This document shows, piece by piece, positions 18,255 through 27,096 of a stretch of 64,000 bases of DNA. The notes beneath the pieces are model-generated. The model saw only the letters and a program-made list of their open reading frames with translations, was not told the origin of the DNA and made no database searches. Numbering within the stretch: position 1 is the stretch's first letter; every line of letters starts with the position of its first letter. The stretch is from Gammaproteobacteria bacterium (GTDB taxonomy: Bacteria > Pseudomonadota > Gammaproteobacteria > Pseudomonadales > Pseudohongiellaceae): NCBI GenBank assembly GCA_009844085.1, contig VYCF01000024.1, forward strand, positions 124,001 to 188,000, written 5' to 3'. A program made the translations under genes and the position numbers.

Positions 18255-19436
18255 ATGTACAGGATCCAGACCTACAACTCGATCGCCGACAAGGGCCTGG
18301 AGATTTTCCCCGACAATGCCTACGAAGTCGGCAGTTCGGTCCCGGATCCCGACGCGATCCTGTTGCGCAGCCACAAGCTCGATCCGAAAGCAGTCAACGA
18401 CGGGCTGCGCGCCGTGGCCCGCGCCGGCGCCGGCACCAACAATGTCCCCGTGTCCGCCTGCACCGAAGCCGGAGTCGTAGTCTTCAACACCCCCGGGGCC
18501 AATGCCAATGCCGTCAAGGAACTCGTGCTCTGCGGACTGCTGCTCGCATCCCGCGGTATCCTGCAAGGCATCCGCTTTGCCGAGGAAAACAGCGATCTCC
18601 GCGATCACGCCGAATACTCCAGCCTGATCGAAAAAAACAAGAAACAGTTCAAGGGCGCCGAAATAGCCGGCAAGACCCTAGGCGTGATCGGACTGGGCGC
18701 CATCGGTTCTCGGGTTGCCGAGATGGGAATCAGATTGAACATGAAAGTGCTGGGTTATGACCCCGCGCTTTCGGTCGACGCCGCCTGGCGGCTGCCGAGC
18801 CAGGTGGCGCGAATGGAAAGCCTGCAGGCCCTGGCCGCCAGTTCGGACTTCGTTTCCCTGCATCTGCCGGTGCTCGACACCACCCGGGGGCTCATGAACG
18901 GAGAATTGTTCTCGGCAATGAAACCCGGCGCCAGCCTGCTCAATTTCGCCCGAGAGGAAATCGTCGATACCGACGCCTTGCGGCAGGCGCTCGATTCGGG
19001 CCGGCTGGCGAAATACGTCAGCGATTTTCCCCGCCCCGACCTGCTCGGCAGAAAAGACGTGATCTTCATGCCCCACATCGGCGCCAGCACCAGGGAGGCG
19101 GAAGAGAATTGCGCGGTGATGGCTGTGAACCAGTTACGCGATTTCCTGGAAAACGGCAACATCCGGAACTCGGTGAATTTTCCCGACCTGTACCTCGACC
19201 CGGTGCCGAATGCGTCCCCCGGCACGAGGCTGGCGGTCGCCAATCTGAACGTTCCGCGGATGCTCGGACAGATCACGTCGATCCTCGCCGACCAGAACAT
19301 AAACGTGATCGACATGCTCAACAAGAGCCGGGGCGATGTCGCCTACAATCTGATCGACATGGAACACCCGGCTCCGGATTCGGCGCTGGACGCCATGCGC
19401 AACATCGAACACGTAATCAAGGTTACCGCCATTTAG
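18255..19436 (+). CDS. serA: D-3-phosphoglycerate dehydrogenase
   Basis: SerA oxidises 3-phosphoglycerate to start serine synthesis. The 393 residues have a substrate domain (ARAGAGTNNVPV), the NAD motif GLGAIGSRVAEMG, the catalytic Arg and Glu in NFAREEIVD and His in FMPHIGAST, and a C-terminal ACT domain from about residue 320 (LGQITSILADQNINV), which suggests allosteric control by serine. AGGGAAA precedes the ATG. A CATAAT hexamer at 18193-18198 may be its -10 box. serC follows with 26 bases between, so the pathway genes are together. Confidence 0.95.
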   Translation: MYRIQTYNSIADKGLEIFPDNAYEVGSSVPDPDAILLRSHKLDPKAVNDGLRAVARAGAGTNNVPVSACTEAGVVVFNTPGANANAVKELVLCGLLLASRGILQGIRFAEENSDLRDHAEYSSLIEKNKKQFKGAEIAGKTLGVIGLGAIGSRVAEMGIRLNMKVLGYDPALSVDAAWRLPSQVARMESLQALAASSDFVSLHLPVLDTTRGLMNGELFSAMKPGASLLNFAREEIVDTDALRQALDSGRLAKYVSDFPRPDLLGRKDVIFMPHIGASTREAEENCAVMAVNQLRDFLENGNIRNSVNFPDLYLDPVPNASPGTRLAVANLNVPRMLGQITSILADQNINVIDMLNKSRGDVAYNLIDMEHPAPDSALDAMRNIEHVIKVTAI

Positions 19437-19462
19437 GCATGCTGTTTATGAACCCGGGCGCA

Positions 19463-20554
19463 ATGACAAATCGCGTTTACAATTTCGGCGCCGGACCGGC
19501 GATGTTGCCAGAAGCCGTCATGCGGCGGGCGCAGGAGGAGTTTCTCGATTACTGCGGCATCGGCGCCTCGGTTATCGAAATCAGCCATCGTTCGCGTGAT
19601 TTCATGGATATCGTCGAGGCATGCGACGCGCTTCTCGGCGCTCTGGCCGGAATTCCGGACAATTACCGCATTCTGTACGTGCATGGCGGCGCACAGATGC
19701 AGTTTTCGGCCGTTCCGATGAATCTGATCGCCCGCAGGCCCCAGCGAAAAGCCGCCTACGTGGTTTCGGGAAACTTCGCCAAATTGGCCGCGAAAGAAGC
19801 AGCGCGTTACGGCGAGATCGATACTTCCTGCAGTAGCGCGGAAAGCAATTTCGACCGCATTCCCGAGTTTGACGCGCAAGCGGTTGACCCGGATTCCTCC
19901 TACGTCCATATCACCAGCAACAATACGATCTACGGCACCCGCTGGAACGCGATTCCCGATACGGGTGAAATCCCCCTGGTCGCCGACATGACTTCGGAAT
20001 TGCTGTCGCGGAAACTGGACATCAACCGTTTCGGCTTGATTTTCGCTTCGCTGCAAAAGAACCTCGGGCCTTCGGGCCTTGCCGTAGTGATCGTCCGCGA
20101 AGACCTGCTCGACCACGCCATGCCGGAGACTCCCGGTCTGCTCAACTACCGGAGCTGCGCCGAAAAGCATTCGCTGGCCAATACCATCAACACGTTCGCG
20201 ATTTACATGATGAAACTCGTGCTCGAATGGCTGCGGGACCAAGGCGGCGTCGAGGCCATCGAGCGGCGCAATGCGGAAAAGGCGGCGATTCTCTACGAAA
20301 CGGTCGACGGCAGCGATTTCTATCTCGGAACCGCACACGCGCCCCATCGTTCGCATATGAACGTCACCTTCAACCTGGCCGAAGACGATCTGCTCGATGC
20401 CTTCCTGCGCGAGGCGGAATCCGCCGGACTATACGCATTGAAAGGACACCGCAATGTCGGCGGCGCCCGGGCATCGATCTACAACGCCATGCCGGCCGAA
20501 GGCTGCCGGGCGCTCGCCGATTTCATGCGGCATTTCGAGCGTCAGCGCGCCTGA
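19463..20554 (+). CDS. serC: phosphoserine aminotransferase
   Basis: SerC transaminates 3-phosphohydroxypyruvate to phosphoserine using PLP. Evidence is the family opening VYNFGAGPAMLP, the SHRSRDF motif, HGGAQMQF and the PLP lysine in SLQKNLGPSG. I start at the ATG at 19463 (363 residues) because it matches the normal family N-terminus; in-frame ATGs at 19439 and 19448 would add eight or five residues. No strong ribosome-binding sequence precedes any of them, so coupling with serA is likely. Confidence 0.95.
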   Translation: MTNRVYNFGAGPAMLPEAVMRRAQEEFLDYCGIGASVIEISHRSRDFMDIVEACDALLGALAGIPDNYRILYVHGGAQMQFSAVPMNLIARRPQRKAAYVVSGNFAKLAAKEAARYGEIDTSCSSAESNFDRIPEFDAQAVDPDSSYVHITSNNTIYGTRWNAIPDTGEIPLVADMTSELLSRKLDINRFGLIFASLQKNLGPSGLAVVIVREDLLDHAMPETPGLLNYRSCAEKHSLANTINTFAIYMMKLVLEWLRDQGGVEAIERRNAEKAAILYETVDGSDFYLGTAHAPHRSHMNVTFNLAEDDLLDAFLREAESAGLYALKGHRNVGGARASIYNAMPAEGCRALADFMRHFERQRA

Positions 20555-20576
20555 CGACCCCCGAACGCTGGTGGTC

Positions 20577-21611
20577 ATGTCCAGGGCGTGCCACATCATC
20601 CATTGCGATTGCGACAGCTTTTACGCTTCGATCGAGGAACGCGACAATCCCGCGCTGGCGGGCAAGCCCGTCGCGGTAGGCGGACTGCCTGAGCAACGCG
20701 GCGTGGTCGCCACCTGCAACTACGTGGCGCGCAAGTTCGGCATCCATTCGGCCATGCCGTCCGCCACCGCGAGACGGCGCTGCGCCCAACTCATCATCAT
20801 CCGTCCGGACATGGAGAAATACCGCCAGATCTCGCGCCAGGTACACGTGATTTTCCGGCGCTACACCGAAATCATCGAACCCCTTTCGCTGGACGAGGCC
20901 TATCTCGATGTCGCCGGCTGCGAGGAATTCGACGGCGACGCCGTCCGCATCGCCGAGGCCATACGCACGGCCGTGCGCGAGGAAATCGGCATAACCATTT
21001 CCGCCGGCATCGCGCCCAACAAGTTGCTCGCCAAGATCGCCAGCGACTGCAACAAGCCCGACGGTCAATTCGTCGTCCAGGCGGGTCAGGTGGCGGACTT
21101 CATCGCGCAATTGCCGGTTTCCCGGCTTCACGGCGTCGGCAAGGTCACCGCCGCAAAGTTAAGCCGCATGGGCATCGGGACCTGCGGCGAATTGCAAAGG
21201 CTTTCGCGCGAAGACTTGCGCGAACGTTTCGGCCGTTTCGGGCAGAGGCTTCACGAACAATGCCGCGGCATCGACAAGCGGCAGTTGGAAGTGGACCGAA
21301 TCCGCAAATCGGTCAGCGTGGAAACGACGTATCCCAGGGATCTGCCCGATCTGGCGGCATGCCTCGAGGAGTTGCCGGGACTTGTCGGGCAATTGCAGCG
21401 GCGCCTGGAACGCATGCCGAAAACACCGCGAATCAGCAAGCAGGTCGTCAAGATCAAGTTCCACGATTTCAGCCAGACCACGGTAGAAATGCAGTCGGAC
21501 TCGCTGAACATGGAAAATTATCGCGAATTGTGCGAGACCGGCTTCAGGCGTGGAGACAAGCCGGTGCGGTTGCTTGGCGTAGGCGTCCGCCTGCCGGAAC
21601 CGCGGAACTGA
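20577..21611 (+). CDS. dinB: DNA polymerase IV (Y-family)
   Basis: DinB is the error-prone translesion polymerase. The palm motifs are present: IIHCDCDSFYASIEER with a catalytic Asp near residue 10 and PLSLDEAYLDV with the Asp-Glu pair near residue 104. The thumb helix-hairpin-helix (LHGVGKVTAAKL) and little-finger domain follow. The length of 344 residues is typical. The C-terminal tail lacks an obvious canonical clamp-binding QxxLxLF peptide. It starts 22 bases after serC and no LexA box is evident between them, so expression may follow the serine operon. Confidence 0.95.
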   Translation: MSRACHIIHCDCDSFYASIEERDNPALAGKPVAVGGLPEQRGVVATCNYVARKFGIHSAMPSATARRRCAQLIIIRPDMEKYRQISRQVHVIFRRYTEIIEPLSLDEAYLDVAGCEEFDGDAVRIAEAIRTAVREEIGITISAGIAPNKLLAKIASDCNKPDGQFVVQAGQVADFIAQLPVSRLHGVGKVTAAKLSRMGIGTCGELQRLSREDLRERFGRFGQRLHEQCRGIDKRQLEVDRIRKSVSVETTYPRDLPDLAACLEELPGLVGQLQRRLERMPKTPRISKQVVKIKFHDFSQTTVEMQSDSLNMENYRELCETGFRRGDKPVRLLGVGVRLPEPRN

Positions 21612-21617
21612 ATTCGC

Positions 21618-21917
21618 TCAGTCCGATTGTTGCTGATGCTCCTCGAAAGCTTTCATCTGTTCGGATGTGGCTTCAGTCTGATACAGGTCCTTCCACTGCC
21701 GATAAGGCATACCGTAGACCATTTCGCGGGCGGCTTCGTATTCCACGTCGAGGCCCCTGGATTCGGCTTCCGCCTTGTACCATTTGGAAAGGCAATTGCG
21801 GCAGAAGCCGGCCAGGGTCATCAGTTCGATGTTTTGCAAATCTTTCTGTTCGCGCAGATGGGTTACCAGCCGCCTGAAAGTGGCGGCCTCGATTTCGAGT
21901 TGCTCTCGGTCGTTCAT
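21618..21917 (-). CDS. DUF1244 domain protein
   Basis: The ATG at 21917 gives a 99-residue protein that is entirely one DUF1244 domain (FRRLVTHLREQKDLQNIELM, GFCRNCLSKWYKAEA, YGMPYRQWKDLYQ). The family is small, helical and of unknown function, with a conserved CxxC in GFCRNC. The start overlaps the stop of the hpf-like gene by four bases (ATGA), so the two are translationally coupled. Confidence 0.9.
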   Translation of the reverse strand: MNDREQLEIEAATFRRLVTHLREQKDLQNIELMTLAGFCRNCLSKWYKAEAESRGLDVEYEAAREMVYGMPYRQWKDLYQTEATSEQMKAFEEHQQQSD

Positions 21918-22240
21918 GGGCGGTGGCTCTTGTTCACGGATTTCAGTTGCCGCTCCGCGGCATTGAATGCGTCCCGGATCGCGACATATAGATCTTCGTG
22001 GGCATGATTGTCGTGTTGCTCCTGGTTCACTCTTACTTCCTTCTGCGGCGTATGAATTTCCAGACCTACCGAATACACCTTGCCCTTGTGCCTGTGGTTG
22101 TGTGGCGAATCGAGCACGACCCGGCCGCTGATGATGCGCTCGCAATAGCGCTCGAGCTTGGCAATCCGCTTGCGGACGGCTTCCTGCAAGGCTTCGGTTT
22201 GATCGATATTGTGGAAAAAAATCTGGAATTCATTGTTCAT
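21914..22240 (-). CDS. hpf: ribosome hibernation promoting factor (HPF/RaiA-like)
   Basis: The 108-residue protein matches the S30AE domain: an N-terminal beta strand FFHNIDQTEALQEAVRKRI, then alternating strands and a second helix DLYVAIRDAFNAAERQL. Such proteins bind the 30S decoding region and stabilise inactive ribosomes. The ATG at 22240 has GGGAG about eight bases upstream. It is a short type, without the long-HPF C-terminal domain, and is His-rich in the loop before the last helix. The usual rpoN-ptsN neighbours are not here, so it may be a second paralogue. Confidence 0.85.
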   Translation of the reverse strand: MNNEFQIFFHNIDQTEALQEAVRKRIAKLERYCERIISGRVVLDSPHNHRHKGKVYSVGLEIHTPQKEVRVNQEQHDNHAHEDLYVAIRDAFNAAERQLKSVNKSHRP

Positions 22241-22515
22241 GAATCGCGCTCCCTGGTTACTTGGGCGAAGGCGACCAGCGGCCGAAGCCATGCGGCGGCC
22301 GTCGCGGGGTAAGAAATGGGTGGTTGCGGGATTGCCGTTTCGGGCGAAATGGACCAGCGGGTCGAGCCCTGTGCCTGAACTTGCGGTGGGAAGAAAACTC
22401 AAACGCATCCCGGTTCCCTAATCACTACGCATTCAGCATATACCCTCAAGTTCACGCTGCGCAAGTGCGTATTTTTTATCTGTGGCAAACTAGGCCTTTT
22501 CGACGGGAGAGCGTA

Positions 22516-23697
22516 ATGTCGAGACTTGTCTTTGTGTTGCTGATTCTTGTGTGGGCTCCGGCTCAGGCGGCCGAGCCTGCCGATGGCGAGGTGTTGGCGA
22601 GGCTGGCCGCGTCGGGGGAACAGACCGAGCTGCTTTTCTGGTCCCAGGAGGATCGCAGGGTCGGTTTCCGCAATATGCCGAGTCTCGGTCCAGTGCGGCT
22701 GATCGAGAACGGGGATTCGCCTTTTCCGCTGGATAGCGCGCCGGTCGATCTTGGGGGCGTGAGTTACGAGGTGGAAGGCGAGAGCTTTCGATTGGGCGAT
22801 TATCTTGCCGATCCAGCCCATATGGGGTTGATTGTCGTCCGGGGGAGCGAAATCCTGTTCGAGGATTATTCCGGCGGAAACAGCGAGGAAAGTGTCTGGA
22901 TATCCTTCTCGGTGGCCAAATCGGTTACTTCGATGCTTGTCGGCGCGGCCATCCGGGATGGTTTCATCGAAAGCGTCGATGAGCCTGTCGTCAATTATCT
23001 GCCGAGATTGCGCGGGTCGGGTTACGGGCAGGCGAGTATTGGCAATGTCCTCAACATGGCCTCGGGAGTGCGCTGGAACGAAGATTACGCGGACCCGGCC
23101 TCCGACGTGGCCAACGCCGGCGCCGCAAATGGCGTTGCGCTGGCCGGTTACCTTTCCACCTTGCCGGTCGGGGCCGATCCGGGCGAGGTCTTCAATTACA
23201 ACACCGGAGAGACCAATCTCGTCGGCGAGATTCTGCGGGCTGCCATCGGCAACAATGCCGCGACGTATCTGACCCACAAGATCTGGCGCCCATTCGGCAT
23301 GGAATACGACGCCTGGTGGTCACTCGACGAAGCCGGCGGCGGCGAACTCGGCGGCTGCTGCATCAGCGCCACCCTGCGCGACTACGCGCGCCTCGGCCTG
23401 TTCGCCATGGGCGGCGGTCGTCTGCGCGACGGAACCCCGGTGCTGCCGGATAACTGGATGGCGGATTCGACCCGGCCCTCGGAAGGCTATGGCGGCTACG
23501 GCTATCTTTGGTGGCTGTTCGGCGACCAGGGTTACGCCGCATTCGGTATTTTCGGCCAGTTGATCCGTATTTTCCCGGACGACGATCTCGTCATCGCCGC
23601 GCACGGCAATGCCGAAGCCGCCGTGGACACGGAGTTTCACGCGCATCAGGACGCAGCGGTGCAGGCGATTCGGGATTATCTGGTTTCTTCCCGATAA
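22516..23697 (+). CDS. class C beta-lactamase-related serine hydrolase, secreted
   Basis: The ATG at 22516 follows GGGAGAGCG and opens a signal peptide ending in AQAAE. The 393-residue protein has the penicilloyl-serine transferase motifs SVAK (SxxK) in ISFSVAKSVTS and YNT in FNYNTGETNLVGE (YxN), and resembles 6-aminohexanoate-dimer hydrolases and esterases of this superfamily rather than true cephalosporinases. It probably acts on an ester or amide in the periplasm. The final 22 bases overlap the 3' end of the convergent M15 peptidase gene. Confidence 0.9.
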   Translation: MSRLVFVLLILVWAPAQAAEPADGEVLARLAASGEQTELLFWSQEDRRVGFRNMPSLGPVRLIENGDSPFPLDSAPVDLGGVSYEVEGESFRLGDYLADPAHMGLIVVRGSEILFEDYSGGNSEESVWISFSVAKSVTSMLVGAAIRDGFIESVDEPVVNYLPRLRGSGYGQASIGNVLNMASGVRWNEDYADPASDVANAGAANGVALAGYLSTLPVGADPGEVFNYNTGETNLVGEILRAAIGNNAATYLTHKIWRPFGMEYDAWWSLDEAGGGELGGCCISATLRDYARLGLFAMGGGRLRDGTPVLPDNWMADSTRPSEGYGGYGYLWWLFGDQGYAAFGIFGQLIRIFPDDDLVIAAHGNAEAAVDTEFHAHQDAAVQAIRDYLVSSR

Positions 23698-24230
23698 CAC
23701 CAGTGCCAGGGTTCATAGGCTATGCCGCGGTCGTTGCCGCGGGGATAGCTCATGTGGAAGCCGAACTTCTCCGCGTGTTCGCTTAACCAGTGAAAGGCGC
23801 TGGTGGATTCGAATTCTTCGGTGAGGACTTCGCAGCCGGGCGTGCCGATATCGATGGCCCTTCCGGTATGGTGTTCGCTGTAGCCGGGCGCCGCGTTTAC
23901 CTTGAGAATCTGCTCGATGCCCTGGCCGCCGGCGAGTTTGCGGGCGACCAGGTCATGCTGGTGGCGGGGACTGCGCCAGGCCGAGACGAGAAACATCTCG
24001 ACGTCCTGCCCTGCCGCATCCCGTTTCATCTCCGTCCAGGCCTGAAATGCCGCTTCCGTCAGTTGCTGCGGGCGACCGAAACAATCGGCCTCGGTCGGCA
24101 CGAGCCGTTCGGGCACGACCTGCAAGGGCAGCGGACATTGCCGCCGGTAGTCGGCGGCAATCCCCAAGGCCTTGTGCAGGCTGTCTATCTCGCGCTCGTA
24201 GTCGCTATCGTGATCCTTGGGCCGGTTCAA
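23676..24230 (-). CDS. M15 (VanY-type) D-alanyl-D-alanine carboxypeptidase family protein
   Basis: The 184-residue protein has the M15B zinc motifs SEHHTGRAIDIG (HxxxxxxD) and YEPWHW (ExxH), and SAWRSPRHQ with the conserved Arg. No signal peptide is visible, so either it is cytoplasmic or the true start differs. The start is a TTG overlapping the TGA of the upstream MBL gene (TTGA, 24227-24230). Likely activity is cleavage of D-Ala-D-Ala or related muropeptides. Confidence 0.88.
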   Translation of the reverse strand: MNRPKDHDSDYEREIDSLHKALGIAADYRRQCPLPLQVVPERLVPTEADCFGRPQQLTEAAFQAWTEMKRDAAGQDVEMFLVSAWRSPRHQHDLVARKLAGGQGIEQILKVNAAPGYSEHHTGRAIDIGTPGCEVLTEEFESTSAFHWLSEHAEKFGFHMSYPRGNDRGIAYEPWHWCYREETR

Positions 24231-25090
24231 CGCGGATAACTCTGCACTACCGTCTCGATCCAGCGCTGTTCGTTTATGAAGCCCTGGCCCCAGGATTCAT
24301 ATTCCGGCCCGAGTCCTTCGGCGACGATTTCCTCGGTGCTCATTCGCAGGGAGCGAGAGACCCGGATCGCGGTCGATGTGTCCCTGATCATGTTATAGAA
24401 ACCGAGCAGGTCGGCCTTGTTGGCCAGCGGGCCATGACCGGGGATGACCTGGGTGTTGTCGTCGATCCAGGACAGGACTTTTTCCAGGTTGGACAGATAG
24501 CCTTGCACGCTGCCGCCGCTGGCGATGTCGACGAAGGGGAAGCCGCCGTTGAAGAAATGGTCGCCCATGTGAATGACATTGGCGTCTTCGAACAGCACCA
24601 CGCTGTCGGTATCGGTATGACCGGCCGGCATGTGGATCAGGGTGATGTCCTCGCCGTTGAAATGGATCGTGACGTTGTCGTTGAAAGTGACTACGGGCAA
24701 GGCTACCGGCGGCGAATCTCCGCCGATCATGCGCAGGCGCACGTTTTCGTGCGCCACGATAACCCCGTCGGCGCCGAATTCGACGTTGCCGCCGACGTGG
24801 TCGCCGTGGAAATGCGTATTGAGCACGAATTTCGGCGTATCCGAGCCAAGCGCTTCGAGCGCGGCGCGGATGCGGTCGGCGAGCGGGGCGAACTGATCAT
24901 CGATGATGAGAACGCCGTCTTCTCCGGCCGACACGCCGATATTGCCTCCCTGCCCTATCAGCATGGAAATGTTGCCGGCCACGGGAACGGTCTGGATCGT
25001 GACATTGGCGAACGGGTCGTCCTGGGCGAATGCGCCGGCCGAGAGAATGACCGCTGCGATGAACGCGAGCGTGCGGATTGGGTATTTCAT
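24227..25090 (-). CDS. secreted MBL-fold hydrolase (cyclase/QDO-like)
   Basis: A signal peptide (MKYPIRTLAFIAAVILSAG, cleavage after AFA-Q) leads a 287-residue metallo-beta-lactamase-fold protein. Zinc ligands are in NTHFHGDHVGG, HMPAGHTDTDS, HMGDHFF and VIPGHGP, so the binuclear site is complete. A very strong GAGGAGG lies before the ATG. It resembles periplasmic MBL proteins of unknown substrate that are common in marine bacteria. Lactamase activity should not be assumed. Confidence 0.88.
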   Translation of the reverse strand: MKYPIRTLAFIAAVILSAGAFAQDDPFANVTIQTVPVAGNISMLIGQGGNIGVSAGEDGVLIIDDQFAPLADRIRAALEALGSDTPKFVLNTHFHGDHVGGNVEFGADGVIVAHENVRLRMIGGDSPPVALPVVTFNDNVTIHFNGEDITLIHMPAGHTDTDSVVLFEDANVIHMGDHFFNGGFPFVDIASGGSVQGYLSNLEKVLSWIDDNTQVIPGHGPLANKADLLGFYNMIRDTSTAIRVSRSLRMSTEEIVAEGLGPEYESWGQGFINEQRWIETVVQSYPR

Positions 25091-25160
25091 GGAGCCTCCT
25101 CGATGATTTGGCGGCGTAGGAAATTCATTATGCCACGCCGAAGCGGGCGGGCACGTCCGA

Positions 25161-26687
25161 TTATTTCACTTCTATCGCGTGTTCCTCGGCGATCTTGCGG
25201 CGCCACTGCTCAGGCCCCGATTCGTGTACCGAGCCGCCGTGACAGTCGACGGCGACGGTTACCGGCATGTCTTCCACCTCGAATTCGTGGACCGCCTCCA
25301 TGCCGAGATCCTCGAAAGCGACGACCCGGGCCGCGCGAATGGCTTTCGAAACCAGGTAGGCCGCACCGCCGACCGCGATCAGGTAAACCGCCTTGTGCCT
25401 GCGTATCGCATCCACTCCCACCGGTCCGCGTTCCGCCTTGCCGATCATGCCGAGAATACCCGTGCGGGCAAGCAGGCCGTCGGTAAACTTGTCCATGCGC
25501 GTGGCCGTGGTCGGACCGGCTGGCCCGATCACTTCGCCGCGCACCGGATCGACCGGGCCGACATAGTAAATGAAACGGTTTTCAAAATTTACGCCCGCGG
25601 GCAACGGCTCGCCGGCGTCGAGCATGTTCAGCAATCGCCGGTGCGCAGCGTCGCGGCCGGTAAGCAATGTGCCGGAAAGCAGCAAGGTATCGCCAGGCTG
25701 CCAGCTTGCGATCTCCTCCCTGGAAACGGTATCGAGATTGACCTTGCGCGAGCCGGCGGTCGCATCCCAGTCAAGCACCGGCCACTGGTCGAGCGATGGC
25801 GGCCGCAATTCCGCCACGCCGCTGCCGTCGAGAGTGAAATGCGCGTGCCGGGTCGCCGCGCAATTGGGAATCATGGCCACCGGCAGCGATGCGGCATGGG
25901 TCGGATAGTCGAGGATTTTCGCATCGAGCACGGTAGTCAGTCCGCCGAGCCCCTGGGCGCCGATGCCAAGCCGATTGGCCCGGTCGACGATCTCCAGGCG
26001 TAATTCTTCCTTGCGGTTCCGCGGTCCGCGTTCGCGCACCTCGTGGATGTCGATCGAATCCATCAAGGCTTCCTTGGCGAGCAGCACTGCCTGCTCGGCG
26101 GTGCCGCCGACGCCGATGCCGAGCATTCCCGGCGGGCACCAGCCGGCCCCCATTCCCGGAAGGGTTTCCACTACCCAGTCCGCCAGGCTGTCGCTCGGAT
26201 TGAGCATGGCCATGCGCGCCTTGTTCTCCGAGCCGCCGCCTTTCGCCGCCAGCCGCACGTGAATGGTGGAACCGGGAACCAGACGCGTGTGTATGACCGC
26301 CGGCGTATTGTCTCCGGTGTTTCTGCGTTCGCCGATCGGGTCGGCCAGGATCGAAGCGCGCAGCACGTTGTCGGGCAACAGGTAGGCCCGGCGCACGCCC
26401 TCGTTGACCATGTCCGCAACCGGCATGTCGCCTTCCCAGCGCACGTCCATGCCGATATCGAGGAACACGGTCACGATGCCAGTGTCCTGACAGATCGGGC
26501 GCCTGCCTTCCGCGCATAGCCGCGAGTTCACCAGGATCTGGGCGAGGGCGTCCCGGGCCGCGGGAGATTGCTCCCGCTTCCAGGCCTCGTGCATGGCGGC
26601 GATGAAATCCGGCGGATGGTAATAGGAAATGTATTGCAGCGCGTCCGCCACACTCTGGATCAGATCCTCGTTACGAATCAGCGTCAT
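25161..26687 (-). CDS. fumA: class I fumarate hydratase (4Fe-4S)
   Basis: The oxygen-sensitive TCA enzyme converts fumarate and malate. Three candidate cluster cysteines are visible in PICQDTG, GWCPPGM and IPNCAATRH. The N-terminal alpha domain (to about residue 290) is followed by the beta domain (GPVDPVRGEVIGPAGPTTATRM trimmed here to GEVIGPAGPTTATRM). The length of 508 matches FumA/B. Its start overlaps the end of a small membrane protein gene by 17 bases. Confidence 0.95.
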   Translation of the reverse strand: MTLIRNEDLIQSVADALQYISYYHPPDFIAAMHEAWKREQSPAARDALAQILVNSRLCAEGRRPICQDTGIVTVFLDIGMDVRWEGDMPVADMVNEGVRRAYLLPDNVLRASILADPIGERRNTGDNTPAVIHTRLVPGSTIHVRLAAKGGGSENKARMAMLNPSDSLADWVVETLPGMGAGWCPPGMLGIGVGGTAEQAVLLAKEALMDSIDIHEVRERGPRNRKEELRLEIVDRANRLGIGAQGLGGLTTVLDAKILDYPTHAASLPVAMIPNCAATRHAHFTLDGSGVAELRPPSLDQWPVLDWDATAGSRKVNLDTVSREEIASWQPGDTLLLSGTLLTGRDAAHRRLLNMLDAGEPLPAGVNFENRFIYYVGPVDPVRGEVIGPAGPTTATRMDKFTDGLLARTGILGMIGKAERGPVGVDAIRRHKAVYLIAVGGAAYLVSKAIRAARVVAFEDLGMEAVHEFEVEDMPVTVAVDCHGGSVHESGPEQWRRKIAEEHAIEVK

Positions 26688-27051
26688 GGTTCGGGCTTTC
26701 CTGAATTTGTCTGTTCATTCTGCGTCTGGCTACGGTCAGGCCCAGCAACAGGATCAAGGCGCCGAGAATGGCGACAACCATGCCTGTGGCCAACGCGGCA
26801 AGTCCTCGCGCCGCCGCCTCCGGGCCGGACGCGATCGTGTCGAGAGCGACCGCCATCAGGGCGGGCACCGCCGTTTCTTCCTCGCTGCGAGGGAAGACGG
26901 GCGTAAGAATCAGCGCCGCCATGAAAGTGCGCAATATCCAGGCGGGCAAGCGTCCGAGGAGAGCGGTGAATTTCCAGAATACCAGAAAGAAAACGGCGCC
27001 GGACGCCAGGTAAATGAACCAGATCAGAACGTAATTCGTGTCACCGGCCAT
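26671..27051 (-). CDS. small membrane protein of unknown function
   Basis: From the ATG at 27051 the product has 126 residues with a hydrophobic helix near 6-28, a second weak one near 35-52 and a strong one near 88-110, then a basic tail RRRMNRQ. I recognise no family. It lies between rnd and the fumarase gene with small gaps or overlap, so it is probably part of that transcript. An in-frame ATG 45 bases upstream would add a charged, unlikely leader. Confidence 0.6.
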   Translation of the reverse strand: MAGDTNYVLIWFIYLASGAVFFLVFWKFTALLGRLPAWILRTFMAALILTPVFPRSEEETAVPALMAVALDTIASGPEAAARGLAALATGMVVAILGALILLLGLTVARRRMNRQIQESPNHDADS

Positions 27052-27096
27052 ACCGGCGTCTTCGCTTCGCTGGCGGCCCCTTGCCGATGGGGTCAA

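Noticed and set aside
22516-23697. Antibiotic-resistance beta-lactamase
   Set aside because: SxxK and YxN are shared by esterases and amide hydrolases of the superfamily; the sequence resembles those more than AmpC.
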